Positions 44,659 to 54,374 are shown, counted from the first letter of the stretch. The stretch: 61,927 nt of DNA from Streptomyces meridianus (GCF_023703325.1 NZ_JAMQGM010000025.1:1-61927), one strand, 5' to 3'. A program made the numbers and translations. Notes: generated by a model from the letters alone, not told the origin.

Positions 44659-45294
44659 ATGAGGAAGATCACCGCAGAGTTGTTCATCGCGCTCGACGGC
44701 GTCGTGGAGGCGCCCGACCAGTGGCACTTCCCCTACTTCAATGAGGAGATGGGCGCCGCCGTCGAGGCCACCCTCGGCGGCACGGACACGCTGCTCCTCG
44801 GCCGGAGAACCTACGACAGCTTCGCCGGGGCCTGGCCCGAGCGGGAGGCGGCCGGCGGGGACGACGCTCCCTTCGCCCAAGCGCTCGGCGATGTACGGAA
44901 GATCGTCGTGTCGAACCGGCAACTGGACTTCACCTGGCGGAACTCCGAGCAGCTCGCGGGCGGCCTCGTCGAGGGGGTGACGGCGCTGAAGAACGAAAGC
45001 GGAGGTCGCATCGGGATGAGCGGCTCGGTGTCCGTGGTGCGTCAACTGCTGGCCGCGGGGCTGCTGGACGAACTGCATCTGCTGGTGCACCCGATCGCCG
45101 TCCGCAGGGGGATGCGGCTGTTCGACGAGGGTGAGCAGCCGATCCCGCTGAAGCTGATCTCGTCCGAGACGTTCCGGACCGGCGTGCTGAACCTCGTCTA
45201 CGCCCCGGCCGAGCCCCGGGGCCGAGCCGGGTACGAAGAGGCGAAGGCCCATCTGTCCCGGTCCGGCAGCGAACGGGGGCCCGGCGCATCCTGA
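44659..45294 (+). CDS. Dihydrofolate reductase family protein (RibD C-terminal-like)
   Basis: 211 aa from ATG 44659, SD GGGAGAG. RKITAELFIALDGVVEAPDQWHFPYFNEEM, LLGRRTYDSFAGAWPE, KIVVSNRQLDFTWRNSE and MSGSVSVVRQLLAAGLLDELHLLVHPIAVRRGMRLFDE match the RibD_C/DHFR-like group (YyaP/YwjB), which binds NADPH but rarely acts in folate metabolism. The last 30 residues are a non-conserved hydrophilic extension. Substrate unknown. Confidence 0.88.
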   Translation: MRKITAELFIALDGVVEAPDQWHFPYFNEEMGAAVEATLGGTDTLLLGRRTYDSFAGAWPEREAAGGDDAPFAQALGDVRKIVVSNRQLDFTWRNSEQLAGGLVEGVTALKNESGGRIGMSGSVSVVRQLLAAGLLDELHLLVHPIAVRRGMRLFDEGEQPIPLKLISSETFRTGVLNLVYAPAEPRGRAGYEEAKAHLSRSGSERGPGAS

Positions 45295-45646
45295 CGAGGC
45301 GCCGACAGGTCCTCGGCAGCGGACAGGTTCCCCAAGGGGGCACGGGCGGTCACGACCCCCCGAGCGATACAGCGGAGGTGATTACGGGTCTGGGTTTTCC
45401 TTACAGCGGAGTCGACACGAGCCCTTCCTCGCCCGTTGCCGCGATGCGGGGTTGTCGGTTCCGGTCTGCCCGGCCGACACCCCGGTCCAGGAACGGGTCC
45501 AAGCCCGCGCACGCCGCAAGGCGAGGCAGCCGCAGCCCCGGCGTGACATCTCAGTGAGCGCTCGGCGTCGTCGCACTGATTGCGCGCGTTCAGGTGCCGC
45601 ATCAGGGGGTGGGGCGGCCACACATGATCTTGAGAGGCGTACCCAC
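45295..45646. other. Gene-poor, degenerate-looking region
   Basis: 352 bases with no gene I can support. Short frames on both strands lack SD sites and family resemblance. It marks the left border of a stretch (to about 46.5 kb) with weak coding signal that ends in a truncated pseudogene. Confidence 0.5.
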
Positions 45647-46018
45647 TCATGTCCCGGCGGTAGGCGGCACCGGAGGGGACGGGGTGTCCGTGGTTGCGGG
45701 CTCGATATGCCGCTCGTGGTACGTGGTGCGGGCCGCTCCCCCGAGTACGGCCACCAGGACGAGCGCACACGCGCCGCAGGCCGGCAGCGCGACGGCACGC
45801 CAGGCGGAAATACGCCGCCCGGTGCGCTTGCGCCACAGAACCATCCAGGCAGCGCACACCACCACGAAGACCATGACCACCCGGGCAAGACCACCAGTGT
45901 TGTAGGCGGCCCGCAGGTGCTCATAGTCGGTGGCCAGCACCAGGAGCAGGGCGAGGAGTATCGCGACGACCGCGCACACCGCTTCCAGCAGGCGCAATAC
46001 GACCTGGCCCGCGCTCAT
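45647..46018 (-). CDS. Small three-helix membrane protein, unknown
   Basis: 123 aa from ATG 46018, chosen because AGGAGA lies six bases upstream. Three hydrophobic segments (VVLRLLEAVCAVVAILLALLLVLA; LARVVMVFVVVCAAWMVLW; AVALPACGACALVLVAVLGG) separated by short charged loops (WRKRTGRR), and a Pro/Thr-rich C-terminus. I do not recognise a family. It stands alone in a gene-poor stretch. Confidence 0.6.
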   Translation of the reverse strand: MSAGQVVLRLLEAVCAVVAILLALLLVLATDYEHLRAAYNTGGLARVVMVFVVVCAAWMVLWRKRTGRRISAWRAVALPACGACALVLVAVLGGAARTTYHERHIEPATTDTPSPPVPPTAGT

Positions 46019-46221
46019 ACCGTCTCCTGGCCCCCTCCGCTGCTGCAGTCCCTCCATTCGCGAGCGGTACGGACGGCTTGATCTCGACCTTCTCAACCAT
46101 CCGGCCGTCCTCGCCGAATCCCATCACTTCCCGTGCCACACCGGTATTCGACCGAGGAAGGCGCCGTGCCGACCGAACTGAACGACGAGTGGACCGAGGC
46201 CCCGCTGCAGGGGACTCGACC

Positions 46222-47256
46222 CTACCGGCCGAGGCCCGCCTCTGCCCGATGGAGACAGAAATCGGCGAGACAGACCGCCCTGCCCACCGAACTCACCGCA
46301 TAGTCACGAACGAGACCACCGAGTGGCCTTCTATACACCACTCCAGCGGACGCGCCGGGATCTGTGGACACGATCAAGGCCGCCGCCGACGGAGAGCACC
46401 CAACTGCTCGTCCGATGGGCCGAGCCGGCAGCGGAATGCGGGCGCTCCCGCGCGAACACGCCGACCGCCGATACGCCCGTCCCGGAGCGCGGCGCACGGA
46501 GGGCACGGCACCAATCAGGTGATACCACCTATTTCGGCCATGAGCAGGAATGCCGGCCACTCCGGAGAAGACCTGGTTCCAGACCCCGTTGGTCCAGTCG
46601 CCACCGAGTTCGCTGTCACGGGTCAGCCACTGCTGCTGAGAGCCGTTGATGGTGATGCCGTCCACCTTGGAGTCGGCCATGTACCCGCCGCTGGCGTAGC
46701 CGCCGTTGCCGGGCTCCAGCCAGAGGACGCCCTTGATGTGCACCCGGCGCATCGGTGACGCCTGGGAGACCGCCCACTGGTTCGACCAGTCGGTCGGGCT
46801 GACGGCGAGGTTCTCCACCGAGCGCCAGAAGTTGGTGAGGGCCGAGATGCCAGCCGGCGAGTTCGGGTCGGGCTGGCCGATCACGCGTACCGCGCCGTGG
46901 ACCTCCACGTCGTCCGGGTGCGCGCCGAGGCCGGCGACGGTGGTGTAGTAGCCGAGCTTCGCGTTGACCTCGTAGCGGCCGGGCTTGAACAGCACGGCGT
47001 ACCTGTCGGCGCCCATCTCGTTGCGTTCCTGCGCGGCGAAGAGCCGGTCCAGGGTGGCCTGGATCTCCTCGGCCGGGGTGTCCGGGCCGTACACGAAGAC
47101 GTTCGGGCCGAGGTCCGGGTCAACGCCGTCGGCACCATCGCCGCCGCGGGGCGCGGCGGCGGCCGACAGGGCCGGGAGCCCGGGGGCGGTGAGGGCCGCG
47201 GCCGAGGCGGCGGTGAGGGTGAGGAAACGGCGGCGGGAGCGGTCGAGTGGTCTCAT
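46222..47256 (-). pseudogene. Secreted beta-helix/pectate-lyase-like protein, 3'-truncated
   Basis: The N-terminal about 235 residues look like the start of a large Tat-exported beta-helix protein: Tat signal SRRRFLTLTAASAAALTAPG, then GPNVFVYGPDTPAEEIQATLDRLFAAQERNEMGADRYAVLFKPGRYEV and YMADSKVDGITINGSQQQWLTRDSELGGDWTNGVWNQVFSGVAGIPAH. Homologues I remember are about 600 aa and carry further domains. After GIPAH (about 46545) the frame reads into Arg/Ser-rich sequence with no likeness to protein, so the 3' end was deleted. An operator of the beta-glucan regulon lies 46 bases upstream of the start, so the gene was once regulated with its neighbours. Confidence 0.75.
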
Positions 47257-47301
47257 CTGCCTGCCTGTCTAGGGGATGGGGTCGGGCCGACCACAAGCCG
47301 A

Positions 47302-47313
47302 GAGAGCGCTCTC
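47302..47313. promoter_or_regulatory. LacI-family operator 1 (beta-helix pseudogene)
   Basis: GAGAGCGCTCTC, a perfect 12-base palindrome flanked as A-...-A, 46 bases upstream of the pseudogene start. The same core occurs at four other promoters here (48635, 49221, 54375, 57310). Confidence 0.85.
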
Positions 47314-47597
47314 ATGGTCGGGTGCTGCTGTTCCTGCCCCAGCCAGCCCGACCACACCGGCCTGCGCCGGTTCCGGAGCTGCTGGGGCCGTCGGTTCGCT
47401 GCCGTCCGTCCTCACCGCGGTCCTTTCCCTTGCGGCTGGGCGAACAGCGATGCCGGGACGAGGATTCTGGGGCTGCGAGACTCCGTCCCGCGGCTGTCCA
47501 CCGTCGACTGCCTGCCGGCCGGCGTGGACGCTCTCTGCCTGCCGGTCCGGCTGCCGGCGGGCGCGGCGTCGATGGCGACCGGCAGCCGGGGAACGGT

Positions 47598-47632
47598 CAG
47601 GGGTGGGGCGACGCAGCGTCGCCCCACCCCTG
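47598..47632 (-). terminator. 17-bp near-loopless hairpin after GH16 gene
   Basis: Bases 47598-47614 pair perfectly with 47616-47632 around a single A. It lies 10 bases past the stop of the GH16 gene. Confidence 0.9.
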
Positions 47633-47641
47633 CGATCAGTG

Positions 47642-48592
47642 CTAGGACTGAAGGACCTGCACATAGTCGACCACCATCGGGTGGCCGGGCTCGGTGGTGC
47701 CGGTGGGACCGCCGCCGAACGCGTTCGGGAAGGCGCCGCCCATCGCCACGTTCAGGATGACGAAGAACCCGTGGTTGGTGGCGTTGGCCCAGGTCGTCGC
47801 GTCCATCTGGTTCGCCGTGACGGTGTGGTAGTTGACGCCGTCGACGTAGAACCGGATCGCCTCCGGGCTCACCGAGCGGTCCCACTCCATGGTGTAGGTG
47901 TGGAAGCCGGACTGGCACGTGGTGTTCGGGCACGCGGTGGAGTTGCCGATGCCGTTGGTCTCATTGCACGGGCCGCCCGGGTTGGTACCGCAGTGCATAG
48001 TCGCCCATGTGGTGTTCAGGCCCTGAACGTTCTCCGTGACATCCAGCTCACCGATTCCCGGCCAGTTCTGGTAGTTGCCCCGGAAGGGTGCGCCCAGCAT
48101 CCAGAACGCGGGCCAGTAGCCCTTGGCGGCGGCACCCGTCACGTTCGGCATCTGCAGGCGCGCCTCCACGCGCAACTTGCCGCCCGCCGGAGGCTGGAAG
48201 TCGGAGCGCACGGTCTCGATGCGGCCCGAGGTCCACTTGTTGGCGCTGCGGCGCGGGGTGATGAGCAGGTTGCCGTTGCCGTCGAGCGCGACGTTGTTCG
48301 CGCTGGAGGTCATCGTCTCGACCTCGCCGGTGCCCCAGTTGGCGGCGCCGCCCGGGTACGACGTCCCGGTGTCGTACTGCCACTTCGACGTGTCGACGCC
48401 GGAGCCGGCCGGGCCGTCGAAGTCGTCGAGGAAGACCTGGGTCCAGCCGGTCGGGGGAGCGGGAGCCGAAGCATCCGCGGACGGCGCGGCGGCCGTGGCG
48501 ACGGCCACGGCGAGCCCCATCGTGCTGAGGACGGCGACGAGCGCCCGCCTCAGGGAACGCCGCCTGCGGGGGATGCCGGAGGAATCACTCAT
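47642..48592 (-). CDS. Secreted GH16 endo-beta-1,3(4)-glucanase
   Basis: 316 aa from ATG 48592. Signal peptide RRRRSLRRALVAVLSTMGLAVAVATAAAPSADASA with a twin Arg start, cleaved after about residue 43. The rest is a single GH16 jelly-roll; the catalytic motif GELDVTEN gives E182 (nucleophile), D184 and E187 (acid/base). WTSGRIETVRSDF, GYWPAFWMLG and MEWDRSVSPEAIRFYVDG are further GH16 landmarks. It cuts laminarin or mixed-linkage glucan outside the cell into oligosaccharides for the adjacent ABC importer. A LacI-type operator (48635-48648) lies 43 bases upstream. Confidence 0.95.
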   Translation of the reverse strand: MSDSSGIPRRRRSLRRALVAVLSTMGLAVAVATAAAPSADASAPAPPTGWTQVFLDDFDGPAGSGVDTSKWQYDTGTSYPGGAANWGTGEVETMTSSANNVALDGNGNLLITPRRSANKWTSGRIETVRSDFQPPAGGKLRVEARLQMPNVTGAAAKGYWPAFWMLGAPFRGNYQNWPGIGELDVTENVQGLNTTWATMHCGTNPGGPCNETNGIGNSTACPNTTCQSGFHTYTMEWDRSVSPEAIRFYVDGVNYHTVTANQMDATTWANATNHGFFVILNVAMGGAFPNAFGGGPTGTTEPGHPMVVDYVQVLQS

Positions 48593-48634
48593 GGGGGCCT
48601 CTCGGGGTACGGGGGAGTTGACGCGCGGGCATCG

Positions 48635-48648
48635 TGAGAGCGCTCTCG
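48635..48648. promoter_or_regulatory. LacI-family operator 2 (GH16 gene)
   Basis: TGAGAGCGCTCTCG, 43 bases upstream of the GH16 start; 13 of 14 positions match the perfect palindrome TGAGAGCGCTCTCA. Confidence 0.88.
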
Positions 48649-49220
48649 AGCGCTGAATGAGGGCTCAATGTGCTCTCGGCCACCTCGGCTGTCAAGAGAT
48701 GAAACGGAGAAAGTCCTTCCGGGGAAGGGAGGAGGGGATCCGGTTCGTCCGGTCCGGAGCTGCGGAGAGGTCGGCCAGGCAGCGGGCCGCGCCCCGCGTC
48801 GCGGTGCAGGGGGTCAAGCGTGACGCGTTCCGGCACGAGGCCCCAGGTGATCTCCTCCAAGACGGCGGCGGTCCACCAGGTGCCCTGCCGAGGCGAGTTG
48901 AGCGCCCGGTCACACTGGGACACCGCCGCCGACCTGCGGATTCCGGTGACTTGATCGGCTACACCACCCGGCGGACACCCGGCGGGACGCCATCAGCGAG
49001 CTTCCCCGATCACCCCCGCCGCAGCCGCATCCGGCACGGGAGCACCAGGCCGCTCCCAGGTCACCCTCTGCCCGGTTCCCCCGAAACAAGCCCGCTCCTG
49101 AACGTCACCGACAGCACCCCGGCGGGCAGAGCCGGGGCGTGGGGCCGACTCGGACCACTCTGTTACGCATTCGTTTCTTGACGTGGCCTGCGCCGCTGCG
49201 GCAGTCTCCTGAGCGCCGTC

Positions 49221-49234
49221 TGAGAGCGCTCTCA
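49221..49234. promoter_or_regulatory. LacI-family operator 3 (ABC importer operon)
   Basis: Perfect palindrome TGAGAGCGCTCTCA, 71 bases upstream of the solute-binding-protein start. CTTGCCAAGGG and a half-site GTGCTCTCA follow; the same order (operator, CCAAGGG, GCTCTCA) recurs upstream of the repressor gene. Confidence 0.9.
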
Positions 49235-49304
49235 AGAATCCTTGCCAAGGGTGCTCTCAGCATGTCACGCCCCGCATCCCGTCCCGAAGCCATGGGAGGC
49301 TTCC

Positions 49305-50609
49305 ATGCCCATCTCCCGAGCCGCCAGACGCGCCACCCTCAGACTCGGGGCGGTCGCACTCGCCGGTGCTCTCCTCGCCGCCTGCGGGTCCGGTTCATCG
49401 GGTTCGTCCGCCAGCGACGGCGGCAAGGTCACGCTCACGGTCGACCTGTTCGGCACGTTCGGCTTCAAGGAAGCCGGCCTGTACGCGGAGTACGAGAAGC
49501 TCCACCCGAACGTCACGATCAAGGAGTCCAGCACCGAGCAGGAGAACGACTACTGGAAGGCGCTGCAGACCCGGCTCGCGGGCGGTGGCGGTCTTGCCGA
49601 CATCCAGGGCATCGAGGTGGGCCGCATCGCCGCGGTCACCCAGCAGCAGGCCGACAAGTTCGAGGACCTGAACGCGTTCGGCGCCAAGGGCCGCAAGAAC
49701 GACTACTCCCCGGCCAAGTGGGCGGCGGCCACGGCGGCCGACGGCCGCACACTCGGCCTGGGCACCGATGTCGGCCCCGAGGCGATCTGCTACCGCACCG
49801 ACCTGTTCAAGAAGGCAGGACTGCCCACCGACCGCGACGAGCTGGCCAAGAAGTGGTCCACCTGGGACGGCTACCTCGCGCTGGGCAAGCAGTACCAGGC
49901 GAAGGCCGGTTCCAAGAGCCACTGGATAGACAGCGTCGGCAGCCTCTACTCCTTGATGATCGGCCAGCAGAAGGAGCGCTACTACGACGACTCCGGAAAG
50001 CTCGTCTACAAGGACAGCCCGGCCGTGAAGGCGGCCTGGGACACCTCGGTCAAGGCCGCCGAGGAAGGCCTGAGCGCCAAGCTCAGGCAGTGGACGCCCG
50101 GCTGGAACCAGGCGTTCAGCAGCGGGTCCTTCGCCACCATCGGCTGCCCTGCCTGGATGCTGGGCTACATCAAGGGCCAGGCCGGCAACGGCGGCCAGGG
50201 CAAGTGGGACGTCGCCCCGCTGCCCGGTGGCGTCGCGGGCAACTGGGGCGGCTCGTACCTGGCCATCCCCAAGGGCTCGCCGCACGCGAAGGAGGCGTAC
50301 GAGCTGATCAAGTGGCTGACGGCGGCACCGCAGCAGGAGAAGCTCTTCAAGAAGCAGGGCAGCTTCCCCTCCAGCCTCGGTGCCATCGAGGCGGTCAAGG
50401 ACGTCAGGGACGCCTACTTCAGCAACGCCCCGACCGGCGAGATCTTCGGCAAGGCCGCCGAGACCTCTCCCGTGCAGGTGCTGGGCGTGCATGACGGCGA
50501 TGTGACACAGCAGATCACCGACGCCCTGAACGAGGTCGAACAGAAGGGCACCAGCGCCGGCACCGCCTGGAGCCACGCGGAGAAGGGCATCGAGAACGCG
50601 GTCGGCTGA
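49305..50609 (+). CDS. ABC sugar importer, solute-binding lipoprotein
   Basis: 434 aa from ATG 49305, SD GGGAGG. Lipoprotein signal ending LLAAC, with C27 lipidated. Family 1 extracellular sugar-binding fold: VTLTVDLFGTFGFKEAGLYAEYEKLHPNVTIKE, LADIQGIEVGRIAAV, GGSYLAIPKGSPHAKEAYELIKWLTAAPQQEKLF. Ligand is probably a beta-glucan oligosaccharide (laminari- or cello-oligosaccharide), judged from the GH16 and GH1 neighbours. First gene of the operon. An attenuator-like hairpin after it should give more binding protein than permease. Confidence 0.93.
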   Translation: MPISRAARRATLRLGAVALAGALLAACGSGSSGSSASDGGKVTLTVDLFGTFGFKEAGLYAEYEKLHPNVTIKESSTEQENDYWKALQTRLAGGGGLADIQGIEVGRIAAVTQQQADKFEDLNAFGAKGRKNDYSPAKWAAATAADGRTLGLGTDVGPEAICYRTDLFKKAGLPTDRDELAKKWSTWDGYLALGKQYQAKAGSKSHWIDSVGSLYSLMIGQQKERYYDDSGKLVYKDSPAVKAAWDTSVKAAEEGLSAKLRQWTPGWNQAFSSGSFATIGCPAWMLGYIKGQAGNGGQGKWDVAPLPGGVAGNWGGSYLAIPKGSPHAKEAYELIKWLTAAPQQEKLFKKQGSFPSSLGAIEAVKDVRDAYFSNAPTGEIFGKAAETSPVQVLGVHDGDVTQQITDALNEVEQKGTSAGTAWSHAEKGIENAVG

Positions 50610-50619
50610 CCGCCTCCCG

Positions 50620-50663
50620 GGCGCGAAGGACCTCTCCCGGCTGTCGCCGGTCCTTCGCGCCCT
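50620..50663 (+). terminator. Hairpin between binding-protein and permease genes
   Basis: GGGCGCGAAGGACC (50620-50633) pairs perfectly with 50650-50663, loop 16 bases. Placed in the 139-base gap after the solute-binding gene; likely a partial terminator or mRNA stabiliser. Confidence 0.8.
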
Positions 50664-50748
50664 GTCCTCGGGACATCTGCCCTGCCGCTCCCCCCAACGG
50701 ACCTCCCTAGACCTGCCCCCCGACCTGCCCCGACTGAAGGTCTCGCCC

Positions 50749-51696
50749 ATGACCCTGACCGCCACCGCCCCGGCGCGGACCACGCGACCGCCGGCCCCCC
50801 TGCGGCGGCGCCTGGCCCGGCTGTCGCCGTACGCGTACGTCGCACCGTTCTTCACCCTGTTCGCCGCCTTCGGGCTGTTCCCGCTGCTCTACACCGCGTA
50901 CGTCTCCCTCTACCGCGTCGAGCTCCAGACGCCGGGGCAGATGGAGTGGCGGGGCCTGGGCAACTACACCGCGCTCTTCGGCGACGAGTACTTCTGGACC
51001 GCGCTGCGCAACACCTTCGCCATCGGCGTCATCTCCACCGTGCCGCAGCTGATGATGGCGCTCGGCCTGGCCCACCTGCTCAACTACAAGCTGCGCGGCC
51101 GCACCCTGTTCCGCGTCACCATGCTGCTGCCGTACGCCACGTCCGTGGCCGCGGCCACCCTGGTCTTCGCCCAGCTCTTCGGCCGCGACTTCGGGCTCAT
51201 CAACTATCTGCTCGGCCTGGTCGGCATCCACCCGGTCGACTGGCAGTCCGGCACCGTGGCCTCGCAGATCGCCGTCTCCACCATCGTCACGTGGCGCTGG
51301 ACCGGCTACAACGCGCTGATCTACCTCGCCGGAATGCAGTCCATCCCGGCCGACCTGTACGAGGCCGCCGAACTGGACGGTGCCTCCCGGTGGAGGCAGT
51401 TCCTGCACGTCACGCTGCCCGGTCTGCGCCCCACCATCCTGTTCACCATCGTGGTGTCCACAATCGGCGCCACCCAGCTGTTCGGCGAGCCGCTGCTGTT
51501 CGAGGGCAGCGTCTCCGGCGGCATCTCGCACCAGTACCAGACCCTCGGCCTCTACATGTACGAACAGGGCTGGGGCTTCTTCCACCTCGGCCGCGCGGCC
51601 GCCGTCGCCTGGGTGATGTTCCTCCTGATCGTGCTCCTGGTGCTGGTCAACACCGCCCTCGCCCGCCGCCGCAGCGGTAAGGAGACCAAGCGATGA
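50749..51696 (+). CDS. ABC sugar importer permease (MalF type)
   Basis: 315 aa from ATG 50749. Six hydrophobic segments, beginning YAYVAPFFTLFAAFGLFPLLYTAYVSLY. The ATPase-contact EAA loop is DLYEAAELDGASRWRQFLHVTLPGL. Pairs with the next permease to form the channel for the sugar taken up by the binding protein. No ATPase gene is present; in Streptomyces such importers share the ATPase MsiK, encoded elsewhere. Its stop overlaps the start of the next gene (ATGA). Confidence 0.94.
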   Translation: MTLTATAPARTTRPPAPLRRRLARLSPYAYVAPFFTLFAAFGLFPLLYTAYVSLYRVELQTPGQMEWRGLGNYTALFGDEYFWTALRNTFAIGVISTVPQLMMALGLAHLLNYKLRGRTLFRVTMLLPYATSVAAATLVFAQLFGRDFGLINYLLGLVGIHPVDWQSGTVASQIAVSTIVTWRWTGYNALIYLAGMQSIPADLYEAAELDGASRWRQFLHVTLPGLRPTILFTIVVSTIGATQLFGEPLLFEGSVSGGISHQYQTLGLYMYEQGWGFFHLGRAAAVAWVMFLLIVLLVLVNTALARRRSGKETKR

Positions 51697-52598
51697 CCGC
51701 ACTCGCCACGCCGCAGCGCACCAAGAAGAACGCCGGGCCCTCCCGGCCTGCCTCCCGCCCGCGCGGGGGGCGGGCGGGAGGCCAGCACCACGGGGGCCGA
51801 CTCGCCTACGCGCTCCTCATCGCCGCCGCGCTGGTCTCCGCGTTCCCCTTCTACTGGACGATCGTGGCGGCCACACGCTCCAACGCGGACCTGGCGAAGT
51901 CTCCGCCGGCGCTGCTGCCGGGCGGCAACCTGGTCCACAACTTCCAGCAGGTGCTCGAGCAGGCCGACATCGGCAAGGCAGTGCTCAACTCCCTGATCGT
52001 CTCGGGGTCGGTGACCGCGGGGACCGTGCTGTGCTCGACGCTGGCCGGCTTCGCCTTCGCCAAGCTGCACTTCCGGGGGCGCAACGCGCTCCTCGCACTC
52101 ACGATCGGCACGATGATGATTCCGCCGCAACTCGGCGTGATCCCGCTGTTCATGGTCGTCGCCAAGCTGCACTGGGTGAACCAGCTCCAGGCCGTCATCC
52201 TGCCCGGGCTCGTGTCCGCCTTCGGTGTGTTCTTCATGCGCCAGTACCTCGTGCAGGCGCTGCCCGACGAGCTGATCGAGGCGGGCCGCGTCGACGGCGC
52301 GTCCACAGCGCGGATCTTCTGGAGCATCGTCGTCCCCATCGCGCGGCCCGGCATGGCGGTGCTCGCGATGCTCACCTTCATGGCCTCGTGGAACGACTTC
52401 TTCTGGCCGATCATCGCGCTGACCTCGCAGGAGCCGACGGTTCAGGTCGCCCTGCGGCAGCTCGGCGGGGGATACGTGCACGACCAGTCCGTCATCATGG
52501 CCGGCACCCTGCTGGGCACCCTGCCCGTGCTGCTCGTCTTCGGTCTGCTGGGCCGGCAGATCGTGGGCGGCATCATGCAGGGCGCCGTGAAGGGGTAG
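51693..52598 (+). CDS. ABC sugar importer permease (MalG type)
   Basis: 301 aa from ATG 51693. A basic, disordered N-terminus of about 35 residues leads to six hydrophobic segments, starting LAYALLIAAALVSAFPFYWTIVAA. The EAA loop is ELIEAGRVDGASTARIFWSIVVPIARPGMAV. It forms the heterodimeric channel with the preceding permease. The GH1 gene follows after 294 bases on the same strand. Confidence 0.94.
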   Translation: MTALATPQRTKKNAGPSRPASRPRGGRAGGQHHGGRLAYALLIAAALVSAFPFYWTIVAATRSNADLAKSPPALLPGGNLVHNFQQVLEQADIGKAVLNSLIVSGSVTAGTVLCSTLAGFAFAKLHFRGRNALLALTIGTMMIPPQLGVIPLFMVVAKLHWVNQLQAVILPGLVSAFGVFFMRQYLVQALPDELIEAGRVDGASTARIFWSIVVPIARPGMAVLAMLTFMASWNDFFWPIIALTSQEPTVQVALRQLGGGYVHDQSVIMAGTLLGTLPVLLVFGLLGRQIVGGIMQGAVKG

Positions 52599-52785
52599 GC
52601 GCGGCTCCCCCCGCGCCGCCGTGTGCGGGCGCGTCGCGCCCGCCCCGGACGGCCCCCGGTCCACCGCCCTGCGCCCCCGGCGCGGTCGATCCGCCCCGCC
52701 TGCCGCCCCGGAACCAGGCGGCCGCCGACCGGGGCCGCACCATACCTCTCTGCCCGCACTCCCGGACCCGGACAAGCGGACCGGT

Positions 52786-52834
52786 GCCCCATGACCGCCA
52801 CAGGGCCGAAGACGCCCCATGACCGCCACAGGGC
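52786..52834 (+). repeat. Tandem duplication upstream of the GH1 gene
   Basis: The 21 bases 52786-52806 recur without mismatch at 52814-52834, a 28-base period. Each copy contains CCCCATGACCGCCACAGGG, so there are two spurious ATG-ACC-GCC starts 59-103 bases before the true GH1 start. Confidence 0.85.
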
Positions 52835-52892
52835 TGCAGAAAAGCGGAAAGCCCCGGTCACCACCATCCGCAACAACCACGACGGAGCCCCG

Positions 52893-54296
52893 ATGACCAC
52901 TATCGACCCCCGCACCGCGACCGCCTCCGCGGTGACGTTCCCACCGGCGTTCCGCTGGGGCGCCGCCACCGCCGCCTACCAGATCGAAGGAGCAGCGGAC
53001 GAGGACGGCCGGACACCGTCCGTCTGGGACACGTTCAGCAGGACGCCGGGCAAAGTGCGCAACGGCGACACCGGGGACATCGCGGCCGACCACTACCACC
53101 GCATGCGTGAGGACGTCGCGCTCATGGCCGACCTGGGCCTGACGGACTACCGCTTCTCCGTCTCCTGGCCACGCGTGCAGCCGACGGGGCGCGGCCCGGC
53201 CTCCCAGAAGGGCCTCGACTTCTACCGCGCCCTGGTCGACGAGCTCCTCGCCAGGAACATCCGCCCCGTGCTGACGCTCTACCACTGGGACCTCCCGCAG
53301 GAACTGGAGGACGCGGGCGGCTGGCCCCAGCGCGACACGGCACAGCGGTTCGCGGACTACACCGCGCTCGTGGCGGAGGCGCTCGGCGACCGCGTAAGGA
53401 CCTGGACGACTCTGAACGAGCCGTGGTGCGCGGCGTTCCTCGGCTATGCCGAAGGCGTCCACGCCCCGGGCCGCACCGAGCCGGAGGCGGCGCTGCGCGC
53501 GGCACACCACCTGAACCTGGCCCACGGCCTGGCCCTCGGCGTGCTGCGTGAGCAGGCGCACCCCTCGGCCGAGGTGTCACTGACACTGAACCTCGCCGCG
53601 GTCCGCCCGCTGAGCGACAGCCCCGCCGACACGGACGCGGCCCGGCGCATCGACGCGCTGGCCAACCGGATCTTCCTGGACCCCGCCTTCCACGGCCGCT
53701 ACCCGGAGGACCTGCGGGCGGACACCGCGCAGCTCACGGACTGGTCCTTCGTGCGGGACGGCGACCTGCCGGTCATCTCCCGCCCGGTCGACAGCCTCGG
53801 CATCAACTACTACACCCCCACCGTGGTCGCTGCCGGCTCCCACCCCCTGCCCTCACCGTGGCCGGCCGCACAGGACCACGCGCGGTTCGTACCCGCGCCG
53901 GGCCCGCGCACCGCCATGGACTGGCCGGTGGACGCCGAGGGCCTGTACGAGCTGCTGACGCGGCTGCAGGACGAACTGCCGGCCACTCCGCTGCTCGTGA
54001 CCGAGAACGGCGCCGCCTACGACGACTACACCGACCCCAGCAGGGCCGTCCACGACCCCGAACGGGTCACCTACCTCCGGGCGCACCTCGAGGCCGTGCA
54101 CCGGGCGATGGCGGCCGGCGCGGACGTCCGCGGCTACTTCGTGTGGTCGCTGCTGGACAACTTCGAGTGGGCCTACGGCTACAGCAAGCGATTCGGCATC
54201 GTGCACGTGGACTACGCCAGCCAGCGCCGCACGCCGAAGGACAGCGCCCGCTGGTACGCGGATGTGGTGGCTCACGGCAGGTTGCCGCAGGACTGA
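52893..54296 (+). CDS. GH1 beta-glucosidase
   Basis: 467 aa from ATG 52893 with GGAG upstream. Cytoplasmic: no signal peptide. TIM-barrel with acid/base E176 in TTLNEPW and nucleophile E371 in [39 protein letters not shown] and [22 protein letters not shown] are the substrate-site signatures. It hydrolyses imported beta-linked gluco-oligosaccharides to glucose. Belongs with the ABC importer, and the repressor gene follows it. Expression is probably from the operator-controlled promoter at 49221. Confidence 0.96.
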   Translation: MTTIDPRTATASAVTFPPAFRWGAATAAYQIEGAADEDGRTPSVWDTFSRTPGKVRNGDTGDIAADHYHRMREDVALMADLGLTDYRFSVSWPRVQPTGRGPASQKGLDFYRALVDELLARNIRPVLTLYHWDLPQELEDAGGWPQRDTAQRFADYTALVAEALGDRVRTWTTLNEPWCAAFLGYAEGVHAPGRTEPEAALRAAHHLNLAHGLALGVLREQAHPSAEVSLTLNLAAVRPLSDSPADTDAARRIDALANRIFLDPAFHGRYPEDLRADTAQLTDWSFVRDGDLPVISRPVDSLGINYYTPTVVAAGSHPLPSPWPAAQDHARFVPAPGPRTAMDWPVDAEGLYELLTRLQDELPATPLLVTENGAAYDDYTDPSRAVHDPERVTYLRAHLEAVHRAMAAGADVRGYFVWSLLDNFEWAYGYSKRFGIVHVDYASQRRTPKDSARWYADVVAHGRLPQD

Positions 54297-54374
54297 CCGC
54301 CGCCGGGTGCCGGGGGTGCCGCGCCGGGCTCGCGGGGTCGGATCGGTCGGACGCCTTTTCGTAGGACGAATCGG

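Larger units (their letters stand above)
47257..47641. other. Intergenic region with operator and terminator
   Basis: 385 bases between two minus-strand genes. It contains the operator at 47302-47313 near its left end and the GH16 terminator at 47598-47632. The sequence between them has no recognisable gene; it may be debris, since frames there are open but unlike any family. Confidence 0.55.
48593..49304. other. Divergent control region of GH16 gene and ABC operon
   Basis: 712 bases. It holds one operator near each gene (48635-48648 and 49221-49234), plus a half-site GTGCTCTCA at 49251. The middle (about 48700-49190) has open frames but none with an SD or known family, so I see no gene there. 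Confidence 0.6.

Noticed and set aside
48585..48923. Possible 112-aa minus-strand gene in the GH16/ABC control region
   Set aside because: No SD site, no family resemblance, and it overlaps operator 2 and the GH16 start.
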